In this document: piece by piece, positions 1 through 7,822 of the stretch
Position numbering within the stretch: the stretch's first letter is position 1
Layout of the letters: every line of letters starts with the position of its first letter
From: Candidatus Delongbacteria bacterium
GTDB taxonomy: Bacteria > CAIWAD01
Assembly (NCBI GenBank): GCA_041675285.1
Contig: JBAYTZ010000017.1
Coordinates: 1 to 64,000 of the forward strand
Reading direction: 5' to 3'
DNA: 64,000 nt
Notes under the pieces: generated by a model
Database searches by the model: none
The model's input: the letters and a program-made list of their open reading frames with translations, nothing else
What the model was told of the DNA's origin: nothing
Made by a program: the position numbers and the translations under genes

Positions 1-131
1 ACCGGCCTGGCACCGACCTGGCACCGACCTGGCACCGACCTGGCACCGACCTGGCACCGACCTGGCACCGACCTGGCACCGACCTGGCACCGACCTGGCA
101 CCGACCTGGCACCGGCTTGGCACCGGCTTGG
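1..131. repeat. 11-bp tandem repeat array
   Basis: Direct tandem repeat of the 11-mer caccgacctgg. There is one partial unit at the window edge, nine identical units from 11 to 109, and two variant units (caccggcttgg) at 110-131. There is no spacer structure, so it is not a CRISPR. The array is cut by the window start and may be longer. Because 11 is not a multiple of 3 the repeat would be read in all three frames if translated; no gene is seen here. Confidence 0.95.
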
Positions 132-138
132 CCGGGAC

Positions 139-373
139 CCTTGTTTGCCACCTTTCTGCTTGTGCGCAGAAAGGTGGCGCCAAAGACGCGCTCTTCTCAG
201 CGGCCAGAGTCAGGCCACCTCGCGGTGGCCTTCCGCTGGCCGACGTTTGGGCTTCCTGCAACCTCGTAGTTGGTTCCGGCTGACGCCGTCACCACCTGAT
301 TCAGGTTCAGCCCTGCGGGCTTCACCTCACGCATCCTACTCGTCATCCCCCGGCTTGACCGGGGGATCCCATG
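139..373. repeat. Dispersed composite intergenic repeat, copy 1
   Basis: Three modules follow each other. Module A (139-177) has an 11-bp inverted repeat, ccacctttctg at 148-158 and cagaaaggtgg at 167-177. Module C (178-341) contains phrases such as agagtcaggccacct and gtagttggttcc. Module B (342-373) is a palindrome around cccccggcttgaccggggg. All three recur at 15711-16020 in different combinations. Module B resembles REP-like palindromes widely scattered in bacterial genomes. Apparent ORFs here look like translations of the repeat and are not called. Confidence 0.8.
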
Positions 374-453
374 GCTTGGGCGAGACGAAGCCGCATCCCT
401 TCCCTCGCGCCCCACGGCGGGATGGGGGCGTGCTCATCCCACTGTCAGCCCGT

Positions 454-563
454 CTTCGAGCCTTCGTGTCTTCGTGCGCACTGGGTCTTGAGGGTGATGC
501 TGCCACAGCCGAGGCAAAGACCAAGCCCATCTATGTCCTCTGTGTCCCTGTGCCTCTGTGTTG
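454..563. repeat. Short CTTCGTG and CTCTGTG simple-repeat stretches
   Basis: Two low-complexity phrases sit between the dispersed repeat and the clpX terminator: overlapping CTTCGTG words around 454-480, and cctctgtgtccctgtgcctc at 538-557. CTTCGTG/CACGAAG words recur as inverted arms at 5314-5520 and 61129-61240. The CTCTGTG words recur near 16158-16189 and, inverted, at 19988-20014. No gene is supported in 374-575. Confidence 0.6.
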
Positions 564-578
564 ATTGCCTTGTCCCAA

Positions 579-603
579 GAAAAAACCCGACACGTGTCGG
601 GTT
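579..603 (-). terminator. Rho-independent terminator after clpX
   Basis: A perfect 20-bp palindrome aacccgacacgtgtcgggtt (584-603) is followed on the minus strand by five U residues (579-583). It lies 24 bp beyond the clpX stop codon and ends the tig-clpP-clpX unit. Confidence 0.9.
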
Positions 604-626
604 CTTGAGATCATGTTGTGGTGGCC

Positions 627-1934
627 TCAGGCCCGCTTGCGCTCCTGGCGGGCAGGCAGGGTGGCCGTGGAGCTTAGCTGCGGCGTGGCGGCCTCGGCGA
701 CCTCGCGCAGCACCAGGCGCGGGCGGCGCTCGCGGCGCACGGTGGCGGGGGTCAGCAAGACCTCCTCCACGTCCTCGCGGCCGGGAAGTTCGAACATGGT
801 GTCCAGCAGCGCCTGCTCCACGATACCGCGCAGCGCGCGCGCGCCCGTGCGGCGCTTCTGGGCCAGCTTGACCACCTCGCGCAGGGCCTCCTTGGAGAAG
901 GTCAGCTTTTGGCCCTCCATGTCGAAGAGGCGCTCGTACTGGCGCACGATGGCGTTGCGCGGCTCCGTCAGGATCTGCAACAGGGCTTCCTCGGACAGTT
1001 CGTCCAGCGCCGTCACCACCGGCAGGCGGCCGATGAGCTCGGGAATCAGGCCGAACTTGAGCAGGTCCTCGAACTCCACCTGGCGCAGGGTGTCGCCCAT
1101 GGTCTTGTCTTCCAGGGCCCCCTGGGCGGCGCCGAAACCGATCTGCTTGTGGCCCAGCCGCTCGCGGATCATGGCTTCCAGCCCGTCGAAGGCGCCGCCG
1201 CAGATGAAGAGGATGTTCTTGGTGTTGATGTTGATCAGCTTCTGCTCGGGATGTTTGCGCCCGCCTTCCGGCGGAACGGAGGCCACGGTGCCCTCGAGCA
1301 TCTTGAGCAGAGCCTGCTGCACGCCTTCCCCTGAGACGTCCCTGGTGATGGACGCGCTGCCTTCCTTGCGGGCGATCTTGTCGATCTCGTCGATGTAGAC
1401 GATGCCCATCTCCGCCGCCTGCACGTCGTAGTTGGCCGCGTGCAGCAGGCGCACCAGGATGTTCTCCACGTCCTCGCCCACGTAGCCGGCCTCGGTCAGG
1501 ACCGTGGCGTCGGCGATGGTAAAGGGCACCTGGAGGAAGTGCGCCAAGGTCTGGGCCAAGAGGGTCTTGCCCGTGCCCGTGGGGCCAATCATCAGGATGT
1601 TGGTCTTCTGCAGCTCCACGTCGTCGGCGACGTCCTGGCTGCGCACCCGCTTGTAGTGGTTGTAGACCGCCACGGAGAGCGCGCGCTTGGCGTCGTCCTG
1701 CCCGATGACGTATTCGTCCAGCCGGGATTTGATCTCCCGGGGCGTGCCGAAATTCTCCAACACGGGGCGCTTGCCGCGGTTGATGTTGCGCCGGACGATC
1801 TGCACCGAGGCCTCGACGCACTCGTTGCAGATGTTGACGTTGGGCCCCTGGATCATGATCTGCACTTCGTGGCTGGTGCGGCCACAGAAGGAACAGATGG
1901 CGATGGGGTCCTTGCGACGCCGCTCGTCGGCCAT
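627..1934 (-). CDS. clpX: ATP-dependent Clp protease ATP-binding subunit ClpX
   Basis: ClpX is the AAA+ unfoldase that recognises tagged substrates and threads them into ClpP in the cytoplasm. The 435-aa product has the N-terminal zinc-binding domain (C14-x2-C17 and C36-x2-C39), Walker A GPTGTGKT at 117-124, pore loop GYVG at 150-153, Walker B with IDEIDK at 181-186, the RKH loop at 226-228, the IGF loop that docks on ClpP at 265-267, and sensor II GAR at 364-366. Length is normal for the family. Start is ATG, only two bases after the clpP stop, with a purine-rich AAGGACAAGGAA ribosome site inside the end of clpP, so the two genes are translationally linked. It is the last gene of tig-clpP-clpX. 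Confidence 0.98.
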   Translation of the reverse strand: MADERRRKDPIAICSFCGRTSHEVQIMIQGPNVNICNECVEASVQIVRRNINRGKRPVLENFGTPREIKSRLDEYVIGQDDAKRALSVAVYNHYKRVRSQDVADDVELQKTNILMIGPTGTGKTLLAQTLAHFLQVPFTIADATVLTEAGYVGEDVENILVRLLHAANYDVQAAEMGIVYIDEIDKIARKEGSASITRDVSGEGVQQALLKMLEGTVASVPPEGGRKHPEQKLININTKNILFICGGAFDGLEAMIRERLGHKQIGFGAAQGALEDKTMGDTLRQVEFEDLLKFGLIPELIGRLPVVTALDELSEEALLQILTEPRNAIVRQYERLFDMEGQKLTFSKEALREVVKLAQKRRTGARALRGIVEQALLDTMFELPGREDVEEVLLTPATVRRERRPRLVLREVAEAATPQLSSTATLPARQERKRA

Positions 1935-1936
1935 GG

Positions 1937-2542
1937 CTATTCCTTGTCCTTGCGCATGATGCTGGAGTGGGACTCGTAGACCTGGTCCACCAGGCCGTAC
2001 TCCATCGCCTCGTTGGCGGACATGAAGAAGTCGCGGTCCGTGTCCTTGGCGATCTGCTCCAGGGGCTTGCCCGTGTGCTTGGCCAGGATCTCGTTCAGGC
2101 GCTCGCGCATGAGCAGGATTTCCTTGGCGTGGATCTCCACCTCGGAGGCCTGCCCATAGGCGCCGCCGGAGGGCTGATGGATCATGATCCGGCTGTTGGG
2201 CAGGGAATAGCGCTTGCCCGCCGTCCCCGCCGCCAGCAGCAGGGCGCCCATGGAGGCCGCCATGCCGATGCAGATAGTGGACACCTTGGGCTTGATGTAC
2301 TGCATGGTGTCGTAGATGGCCAGGCCCGCGCTGACGCTGCCGCCCGGGCTGTTGATGTAGAGGTTGATGTCCTTCTCCGAGTCGTCGGCGGCCAGGAAGA
2401 GGAGCTGGGCCACCACCAAGTTGGCCACGTGGTCGTTCACGGCCGTGCCCAGGAAGACGATGCGTTCCTTGAGCAGGCGGCTGTAGATGTCATAGGCCCG
2501 TTCGCCGTGGGCCACTTTCTCGATGACGGTCGGAATCAGCAC
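1937..2542 (-). CDS. clpP: ATP-dependent Clp protease proteolytic subunit ClpP
   Basis: ClpP is the serine peptidase that forms the tetradecameric degradation chamber paired with ClpX. The 201-aa product shows the Ser-His-Asp triad: S97 in GMAASMGA, H122 in MIHQPSGG and D171 in TDRDFFMS. NSPGGSV (64-70) forms the oxyanion-hole strand. The start codon is GTG at 2542, chosen because the coding frame opens there and GGAGGA sits at the right distance upstream. Downstream clpX follows after two bases; upstream is tig. This is a canonical quality-control operon. Confidence 0.98.
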   Translation of the reverse strand: MLIPTVIEKVAHGERAYDIYSRLLKERIVFLGTAVNDHVANLVVAQLLFLAADDSEKDINLYINSPGGSVSAGLAIYDTMQYIKPKVSTICIGMAASMGALLLAAGTAGKRYSLPNSRIMIHQPSGGAYGQASEVEIHAKEILLMRERLNEILAKHTGKPLEQIAKDTDRDFFMSANEAMEYGLVDQVYESHSSIMRKDKE

Positions 2543-2569
2543 CGCTGATCCTCCAGTTTGCGCCTCCGC

Positions 2570-3865
2570 TTAGGACGCGCTGTCTTCGGACCCTTCGGCC
2601 TCGGTCTCGTCGCTCAGCGTGGCGGATCCGCGCAGGAAGCCCAGCAACTTGCGCTCCTGCAGCTCGATGGCCATGCGCTCCAGCGCACTGGCCCGCTTCA
2701 ACTGCAGGCGGGCGGCCTTTGGTTCCTGGCCCGTGGAGGCCGCGTAGCGGACGATCTCCTCCTCGAGGTCCTGCTCGCTGACCTCGAGCTTCTCGGCCTG
2801 GATGATCGCCTGGCTCACCAGACTCCAGCCCAGGTTGCGCTCCACCTCGTCGTGGTAGCTGCGGCGTACGATCTCGTCGTCGATGGGGTTGTCCGTGCCC
2901 TTGCGCGCCTGCTCGATGATCGAATCCAGCTGCTGGTGGATCATCTTCTCCGGCACCTGGACGGGGTTGTTGGCCATCACGGCGGCGATCAGCCGGTTGT
3001 TCACGGCCGTCTCCAGCGAGCGCTCCAACTGCAGGGCCAGGTCCTGGCGGACGCGGTCCTTCAACTCCTCCAGCGTGTCGAAACCGGGAGGGACCTCCTT
3101 GGCGAAGTCGTCGTCCAACTCGGCCAGCTGCGGGCGCTTCAGTTCGTGCACCAGCACGCGATAGTACTCGGTCTTGCCGGCGGTGGCGGGGTCCGGGTCG
3201 TCCTCGGGGTTGACGATGTCGAAAGAGCGGGACTCGCCCGACAGGGCGCCCTGCATCTTCACGTCGAAGTCCGGGCCGTACTGGTTGCGCCCCAGTTCGA
3301 CGCGGATGTTGCGGTAGAGGCGGTTGGGCAGATCCACGCCCTCTTCGTCCGTCTCCTGGATGTCGCAGACCAGCTGGTCGCCGGGGGCCGCGCCCTCGTT
3401 CTCCAGCGGCGCCCAGTTGGCGTACTGCTTGCGCAGCTGCTCCAGGGCCTTGTCCAGATCCTCGGCGGTGACCTCGCGGCGCGGGCGCTTGACCTCCAGG
3501 CCCGTGTAGTCCTTGACCTGCACCCGGGGCGCCACTTCCACGACGGCCACGTAGGTGAAGTCCCCGCCGGGCTCGTGGTCCATCTTCTCGATGATGCCCT
3601 GGTCCAGCGGCTGCAGACGCTCCGAGGAAAGGGCGCGCGGGTAGGTCTCGTTCAGCAGGGCGCTGAGGGTCTCGCTCAGGGCGCGCTCGCCCAGCATGCC
3701 CTTGAGCAGGCCGGCGGGCACCTTGCCCGGACGGAAGCCCTTGACGTGGGCCTTGGCGCCCAGCTCGCGCAGTTTCTTCTCCATCCGCTCTTCCACTTGG
3801 GAGGAGGGAATGGTCACCGTCATCTCGACCTTGGTCGGCTCAAGTTCCTGGATCGTGATCTGCAC
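2570..3865 (-). CDS. tig: Trigger factor, ribosome-associated chaperone and prolyl isomerase
   Basis: Trigger factor binds ribosomal protein L23 at the exit tunnel and shields nascent chains. The 431-aa product has the ribosome-binding signature GFRPGK at 43-48, a central FKBP-type domain (about 150-240) and a long helical C-terminal arm domain. The acidic C-terminal tail (EAEGSEDSAS) is common in the family. The start is GTG at 3865, seven bases after a clear AAGGAG; there is no in-frame ATG nearby. It is the first gene of the tig-clpP-clpX unit, 27 bp before clpP, and lies downstream of a tRNA gene on the same strand. Confidence 0.97.
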   Translation of the reverse strand: MQITIQELEPTKVEMTVTIPSSQVEERMEKKLRELGAKAHVKGFRPGKVPAGLLKGMLGERALSETLSALLNETYPRALSSERLQPLDQGIIEKMDHEPGGDFTYVAVVEVAPRVQVKDYTGLEVKRPRREVTAEDLDKALEQLRKQYANWAPLENEGAAPGDQLVCDIQETDEEGVDLPNRLYRNIRVELGRNQYGPDFDVKMQGALSGESRSFDIVNPEDDPDPATAGKTEYYRVLVHELKRPQLAELDDDFAKEVPPGFDTLEELKDRVRQDLALQLERSLETAVNNRLIAAVMANNPVQVPEKMIHQQLDSIIEQARKGTDNPIDDEIVRRSYHDEVERNLGWSLVSQAIIQAEKLEVSEQDLEEEIVRYAASTGQEPKAARLQLKRASALERMAIELQERKLLGFLRGSATLSDETEAEGSEDSAS

Positions 3866-3939
3866 CCTGGCTCCTTACACACGTTTCAGCGGCCGGCCGG
3901 ACTAGAGGGCGCCGGCATTCCTGGGATTCACTCCACGAA

Positions 3940-4022
3940 TGCGGGAAGGGGGACTTGAACCCCCACGCCCGAAGGACACAAGAACCTAAATCTTGCGCGT
4001 CTGCCAGTTCCGCCATTCCCGC
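3940..4022 (-). tRNA. tRNA-Leu (anticodon UAG)
   Basis: The reverse complement folds as a class II tRNA. It has a 7-bp acceptor stem GCGGGAA/TTCCCGC, anticodon stem CAAGA/TCTTG with loop TTTAGGT giving anticodon UAG, a long variable arm typical of leucine tRNA, and a T arm with loop GTTCAAGTC. The discriminator base is A at 3940. The 3' CCA is not encoded. Short ORFs drawn across this locus are artefacts. Confidence 0.95.
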
Positions 4023-4407
4023 AATTGGACTTCTTCGGAGGGATGAAGATAGAAAGAGGCCGCTGGCAATGAAAGCTGTGGGCGGGTCACGACCCGCGCG
4101 ACCCGCCCACAAGACGCCGGCCGGTCACTTTCCCCCGCTCCGCTCCGGCGCCGCCGCAGCGCGCCTGGAGGGAACTCCGGCCGGGTCGACGGCTGCCGCC
4201 GGAGGAGACGGCATCCGGTTGGCGTGCCCGATTTCCGGGTGCGCCGCGCCCAACATCCCCAGAGCAAGGCGAATCGTCCCGGGCTCCTCCGCCAGGAACG
4301 GGACCAGAGTGCCAGTTGGGACGGGCGCCGGAGTTGTCCTGGATCACGGCCGGGACGTGCTCGAAGGCCGGATCCTTTGTATACAGCGAGGAGTGGCTGG
4401 TGGTCCG
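4023..4407. other. Intergenic region with a strong inverted repeat, no gene seen
   Basis: No convincing coding frame is present. An 11-bp inverted repeat gtgggcgggtc/gacccgcccac (4078-4088 and 4100-4110) could form a hairpin but has no U tract. The remainder is GC-rich without recognisable motifs. The tRNA promoter probably lies in the 4023-4070 part, but I cannot place boxes with confidence. Confidence 0.5.
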
Positions 4408-5280
4408 CTAGTCTCGGGCGGAGCGCAGGCGGGCCAGTTCGTCGGCCAAGAGGCTGAGATTCTCGTCGCGGAGCAGCGGCGAATAGGCACGCTCGCGGCG
4501 GGTCTGGGCCGGATCCCAGTCCGCCTGCAGCAGGCCGGGGTCGGCGTGGTCCAGGCCGGCCAGGCGCAGGCCGGCAGGGGACCAGTAGCTGCTGCCACCC
4601 CAGAAGCCCACGCCGTCGTCGAAGCCGCAGCGGTTGCAGAACAGGATGGGCGTGGACTGCATTTTCGCGTGGGCCGCCAGCAGGCCGTACCAGACACGGC
4701 CGTTTTCACCGCCCGGGCTCTCCATCCAGCCGGGGGCGGAGGCGGGGCGCGGTGTCAGGCCGCGCAGCGGGCTGGCGGCGGGGGCCAGAAAGAGCTCGGC
4801 GCCGTCCTGGGCCAATAGCAGCGGCGCGGCCGCGTGCCACCAATCGTTGCAGATCAGCAGGCCCAGCCGGCCCAGCGGCGTGTCGAAGGCGCGGATGCGC
4901 TCGCCCCGGGCGAAGAAGCGGCCTTCTTCGAAGAGCCCGTAAGTGGGCAGAAAGACCTTGCGCTGCACGTGGATCAGCTTCCCTTCGGCCAGGAAGGCCT
5001 GGGAGTTGTACAACAGGCCGCGGCGGTCACGCTCGGCGAAGCCGACGCAGAGCGCCAGTTGCCGGCTGGCCTCCAGCAGCGGCGCGAAGAAGGGATCCTC
5101 CGGGGCCAGCGCCACTTCGGCCACCAGATCGCGCAGGGCGTAGCCGGTCAGGGAGAGTTCCGGGAAGAGCAGCAGCTGGACGCCGGCCCGCGCCGCCTCC
5201 TCGGCCACAACCAGGTGTGCCGCCAAATTGGCCGCCAGGTCGCCCAGGAGGGGGTTGAATTGCGCGGCTGCTACTTGCAT
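4408..5280 (-). CDS. Nitrilase-superfamily amidohydrolase, NAD-synthetase glutaminase-like
   Basis: A 290-aa carbon-nitrogen hydrolase with the family Glu-Lys-Cys triad: E41 in FPELSLTGY, K108 in QRKVFLPTYG and C144 in LLICNDWW. The motif wording (PELSLTGYALRDL, LPTYGLFEEGRFF) is closest to the glutamine amidotransferase half of NAD synthetases. No synthetase domain is attached, so this is a stand-alone amidase of unknown substrate. Start ATG 5280 is preceded by AGGTGAG. Longer upstream frames run into a palindromic repeat and were rejected. It stands alone, between the tRNA region and repeat 5314-5520. Superfamily is sure; substrate is not. Confidence 0.85.
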   Translation of the reverse strand: MQVAAAQFNPLLGDLAANLAAHLVVAEEAARAGVQLLLFPELSLTGYALRDLVAEVALAPEDPFFAPLLEASRQLALCVGFAERDRRGLLYNSQAFLAEGKLIHVQRKVFLPTYGLFEEGRFFARGERIRAFDTPLGRLGLLICNDWWHAAAPLLLAQDGAELFLAPAASPLRGLTPRPASAPGWMESPGGENGRVWYGLLAAHAKMQSTPILFCNRCGFDDGVGFWGGSSYWSPAGLRLAGLDHADPGLLQADWDPAQTRRERAYSPLLRDENLSLLADELARLRSARD

Positions 5281-5313
5281 TGCGATCTCACCTGTTGCGC
5301 GCTCTGTTCCAAT

Positions 5314-5520
5314 CTCACCACGAAGAACACGAAGACCAAAGAAGACCACGAAGAGACAGATGAAGGATCATTGGCGCTGGGAGGCGAAGCCGATTTCTTC
5401 CCCCGCCGGGGGCGGGTCCGCCAATGGCGGGGGAAGGGACTTGGCTATCGCCTCAACGAAGGTCCCTTACAGCGCCTGAGCTTCGTGCTCTTCTTTCTTC
5501 TTCCCGCTCTTCGTGGTGAG
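5314..5520. repeat. Nested imperfect palindrome with CACGAAG arms (MITE/REP-like)
   Basis: Outer arms ctcaccacgaag (5314-5325) and cttcgtggtgag (5509-5520) are exact inverted copies. Further CACGAAG/GAAGA words continue the pairing inward, and an inner 11-bp inverted repeat cttcccccgcc (5397-5407)/ggcgggggaag (5426-5436) forms the core. Between them gaggcgaagcc and ggctatcgcctc also roughly pair. The whole 207 bp is one long imperfect hairpin with no coding capacity. A second element of the same design lies at 61129-61240. Confidence 0.75.
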
Positions 5521-5524
5521 CGTG

Positions 5525-6889
5525 TCAGTTCCTGAGCGCCGTGGTGGGGGCCGGGATGCGGCCGCCGCGGCGGATGAAGATGCTGCTGTCCTGGGGCCGG
5601 ACGGGCATGATGGGCGCCGCGCCCAGCAGGCCGCCCCAGTCCACCACGTCGCCCACGCGCATGCCGTGGACGGGGATGATCCGCAGGGCCGTGGTCTTGT
5701 TGTTCACCATGCCGATGGCCGCCTCGTCCGCCAGGATGGCCGAGAGCGTGGTGGCCGGCGTGTCGCCGGGGACGGCGATCATGTCCAGGCCCACGCTGCA
5801 GACGCAGGTCATGGCCTCGAGCTTCTCAATGGAAAGCACGCCCTCCGCCGCCGCGCGGATCATGTTGGCGTCCTCGCTGACCGGGATGAAGGCGCCGCTC
5901 ATGCCGCCCACGTAGGATGAGGCCATCATCCCGCCCTTCTTCACCGCGTCGTTGAGCAGGGCCAGGGCCGCCGTGGAGCCGTGGGCGCCGATGCGCTCCA
6001 GGCCCATTTCCTCGAGGATCGCGCCCACGCTGTCGCCCTCGGCCGGGGTGGGGGCCAGACTGATGTCCACCACGCCGAAAGGCACGCCCTCCAGCTTGGC
6101 CACCTGGCGGCCCATCATCTCGCCGGCCCGCGTGATCTTGAAGGCCATGCGCTTGATGGCCTCGGCCACGTCCACGAAATCCGCCTGCTGGCCCACCTCG
6201 CGCACGGCGCTGAGCACCACGCCCGGTCCCGAGATGCCCACGTTCAGCGTCAGGTCGGGCTCGCTGATCCCGTGGAAGGCGCCGGCGATGAAGGGATTGT
6301 CCTCCACGGCGTTGCAGAAGGCCACGAGCTTGGCGCAGCCGATGCTCTTGACGTCCTTGGTCAGTTCGGCCGTGCGCAGGATGATCTCGCCCATCAGGCG
6401 CACGGCGTCCATGTTGATGCCGGCCTTGGAGGAGCCGATGTTCACGCTGCTGCAGACGTGCTTGGTGGAGGCCAGCGCCTCGGGGATGCTGAGGATCAGC
6501 TCCTGCTCGCCCGGGGTCATGCCCTTGGAGACCAGCGCGCTGTAGCCGCCCAGGTAGTCCACGCCGCACTCCTCGGCGGCCTTGTCCAGCGTGAGCGCCA
6601 GCTCGAGGAAGCCCGCGAGCTTCATCTGCTCGCCGGGGATGGAGAGCGGCGTGATGGAGATGCGCTTGTTGGCGATGGTGATGCCCCAGCGCTCCTCCAC
6701 CTGGCGGGCGGCCGCCACGTGGCGCGAGGCCAGCCGCGTGATCTTGTCGTAGATCTTGCGCTTCATGGTCTCCAGGCTGTCGGAGGCGCAGTCGCGCAGG
6801 CTGATGCCCAGGGTCACGGTGCGCACGTCGAAGTGCTCGCGCTCCGTCATCTGGACGGTCTGGAGGATTTCCTCGAAGGACCAAGCCAT
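5525..6889 (-). CDS. PFL-like family protein (UPF0210/DUF711)
   Basis: The 454-aa protein matches the UPF0210 family: start WSFEEILQTVQM, internal HVCSSVNIGSSKAGINMDA, NVGISGPGVVLSAV and C-terminal PVRPQDSSIFIRRGGRIPAP. The family has a pyruvate-formate-lyase-like barrel fold and is nearly always encoded next to a small ACT-domain protein, as here, but its reaction is not established to my knowledge. The start is ATG 6889, two bases after the stop of the ACT gene, so the pair is co-translated. It is the last gene of a three-gene unit starting with an EutN/CcmL-type protein. The family assignment is firm; the function is unknown. Confidence 0.92.
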   Translation of the reverse strand: MAWSFEEILQTVQMTEREHFDVRTVTLGISLRDCASDSLETMKRKIYDKITRLASRHVAAARQVEERWGITIANKRISITPLSIPGEQMKLAGFLELALTLDKAAEECGVDYLGGYSALVSKGMTPGEQELILSIPEALASTKHVCSSVNIGSSKAGINMDAVRLMGEIILRTAELTKDVKSIGCAKLVAFCNAVEDNPFIAGAFHGISEPDLTLNVGISGPGVVLSAVREVGQQADFVDVAEAIKRMAFKITRAGEMMGRQVAKLEGVPFGVVDISLAPTPAEGDSVGAILEEMGLERIGAHGSTAALALLNDAVKKGGMMASSYVGGMSGAFIPVSEDANMIRAAAEGVLSIEKLEAMTCVCSVGLDMIAVPGDTPATTLSAILADEAAIGMVNNKTTALRIIPVHGMRVGDVVDWGGLLGAAPIMPVRPQDSSIFIRRGGRIPAPTTALRN

Positions 6890-6892
6890 GGC

Positions 6893-7348
6893 TTACACCC
6901 TGTGCATGCTGACGAACACGTCCTCGTGCTGGGCCAGCACCCGCACGCCCAGCTTCTCCCCCACCTGGCCCAGGGCCTTCTTCAGCGCGGCGAAGGAGGC
7001 CGTCAGCTCCGAGATGTCCACGATGAGGATCATGGTGAACCAGTCCTGGAGGATCTTCTGGCTGATGTCGATGACGTTGCCGTTGAAGTCCGCCAGACAG
7101 CGGGCCACCTCCGCCAGCACGCCGGCCTTGTTCTTGCCGAAGACGGTGACGATGACCTGCGTGCCCGAGCCCAGGTTCAAGTGCGAGGCGCTGAAGCCCG
7201 GCGTGCCCTCCAGGCCCGAGACTTCCTCCTGCATGCGGGCCAAGGCGTCGCGCACCACCTGCCGCACGTTGTCCGGGCTGGCCAGGGGGCCCAGCTCGTC
7301 GATGGCCTTGCGGGTCAGTTCCCGAATGGTGGCCTCACTGATCGCCAT
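6893..7348 (-). CDS. ACT-domain protein, partner of UPF0210
   Basis: A 151-aa protein with about 60 residues of helical N-terminal extension (REL, IDEL, VRQVVRDALARM), then an ACT domain at about 64-145 with VIVTVFGKNKAGVLAEVARC and GNVIDISQKILQDWFTMI. ACT domains bind amino acids or other small ligands and regulate partner proteins. This type (UPF0237-like) is the standard companion of UPF0210. Start ATG 7348 has AGGAG seven bases upstream and lies inside the end of the preceding gene (14-bp overlap). I infer that it senses a ligand for the PFL-like enzyme. The N-terminal extension is longer than in the usual ~90-aa UPF0237 proteins. Confidence 0.88.
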   Translation of the reverse strand: MAISEATIRELTRKAIDELGPLASPDNVRQVVRDALARMQEEVSGLEGTPGFSASHLNLGSGTQVIVTVFGKNKAGVLAEVARCLADFNGNVIDISQKILQDWFTMILIVDISELTASFAALKKALGQVGEKLGVRVLAQHEDVFVSMHRV

Positions 7349-7670
7349 GGTCCGGCTCCTTTGCGCCCGGGAAGGCGGGCGGCACTTGGCTCTTGAATTC
7401 CGCGGAGGTCTCCAGCTCGTCCACGATGCCGATCACTGCGGCCTCCACGCTGATGTCCGGATTGGAGCCCAGGGCCATGCGCGCGGCGTGGCCGTAGGCG
7501 CAGATGACCAGCTCGCCCACGCCGGCGCCGATCACGTCCGCGCAGACCACCAGGTTCTCGTTGGTGGCCACGCTCAGATCGACGGGGTGGATGAGGAGCA
7601 TGCGCAGGCTGCCCAGATTGGCGACCCGCTTGGTGGACCAGACGGTCCCGACGACTTTGCCGAGAAACAT
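7335..7670 (-). CDS. EutN/CcmL-family microcompartment vertex protein (BMC-P)
   Basis: A 111-aa protein with the hallmark of pentameric shell proteins: N-terminal MFLGKVVGTVWSTKRV, GSLRMLLIHPVDL, the loop GAGVGELVICAYG and C-terminal AAVIGIVDEL. These pentamers normally cap the vertices of bacterial microcompartments such as carboxysomes and Eut/Pdu bodies. No hexameric BMC-H shell gene or encapsulated enzyme is present in the window. The start is ATG with GAGGA upstream. The stop overlaps the following ACT gene by 14 bp, tying it to the ACT-UPF0210 pair. The C-terminal 15 residues are disordered-looking. Family is clear; a shell role here is doubtful. Confidence 0.9.
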   Translation of the reverse strand: MFLGKVVGTVWSTKRVANLGSLRMLLIHPVDLSVATNENLVVCADVIGAGVGELVICAYGHAARMALGSNPDISVEAAVIGIVDELETSAEFKSQVPPAFPGAKEPDHGDQ

Positions 7671-7768
7671 GGGCTGTCCTCTTTCCTTCTCAGCGGACCG
7701 ACTCCAGCCGGCCGACGGAAGGGCGCGCCCAAAGTAGCAAAGAGGGCGGCGCGCTCAGCCGGGCGGGC

Positions 7769-7796
7769 AAGGAAAACGGCGCCCCGGGGCGCCGTT
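7769..7796 (-). terminator. Rho-independent terminator
   Basis: A perfect 22-bp palindrome centred on ccccgggg (7775-7796) is followed on the minus strand by TTTTCC. It lies 27 bp past the stop of the beta-propeller gene and upstream of the EutN-like gene, separating the two units. Confidence 0.85.
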
Positions 7797-7822
7797 CTCG
7801 TGAAGCGGGATGGATCCACCGG

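Noticed and set aside
1..131. Possible CRISPR array
   Set aside because: The 11-bp units are directly adjacent with no spacers and no cas genes are present.
3955..4818. Long plus-strand frame across the tRNA and amidase
   Set aside because: Runs antisense through tRNA-Leu and the amidohydrolase gene with no ribosome site or known domain.
5281..5349. Longer start for the amidohydrolase
   Set aside because: The extension translates the CACGAAG repeat; ATG 5280 has a good ribosome site.
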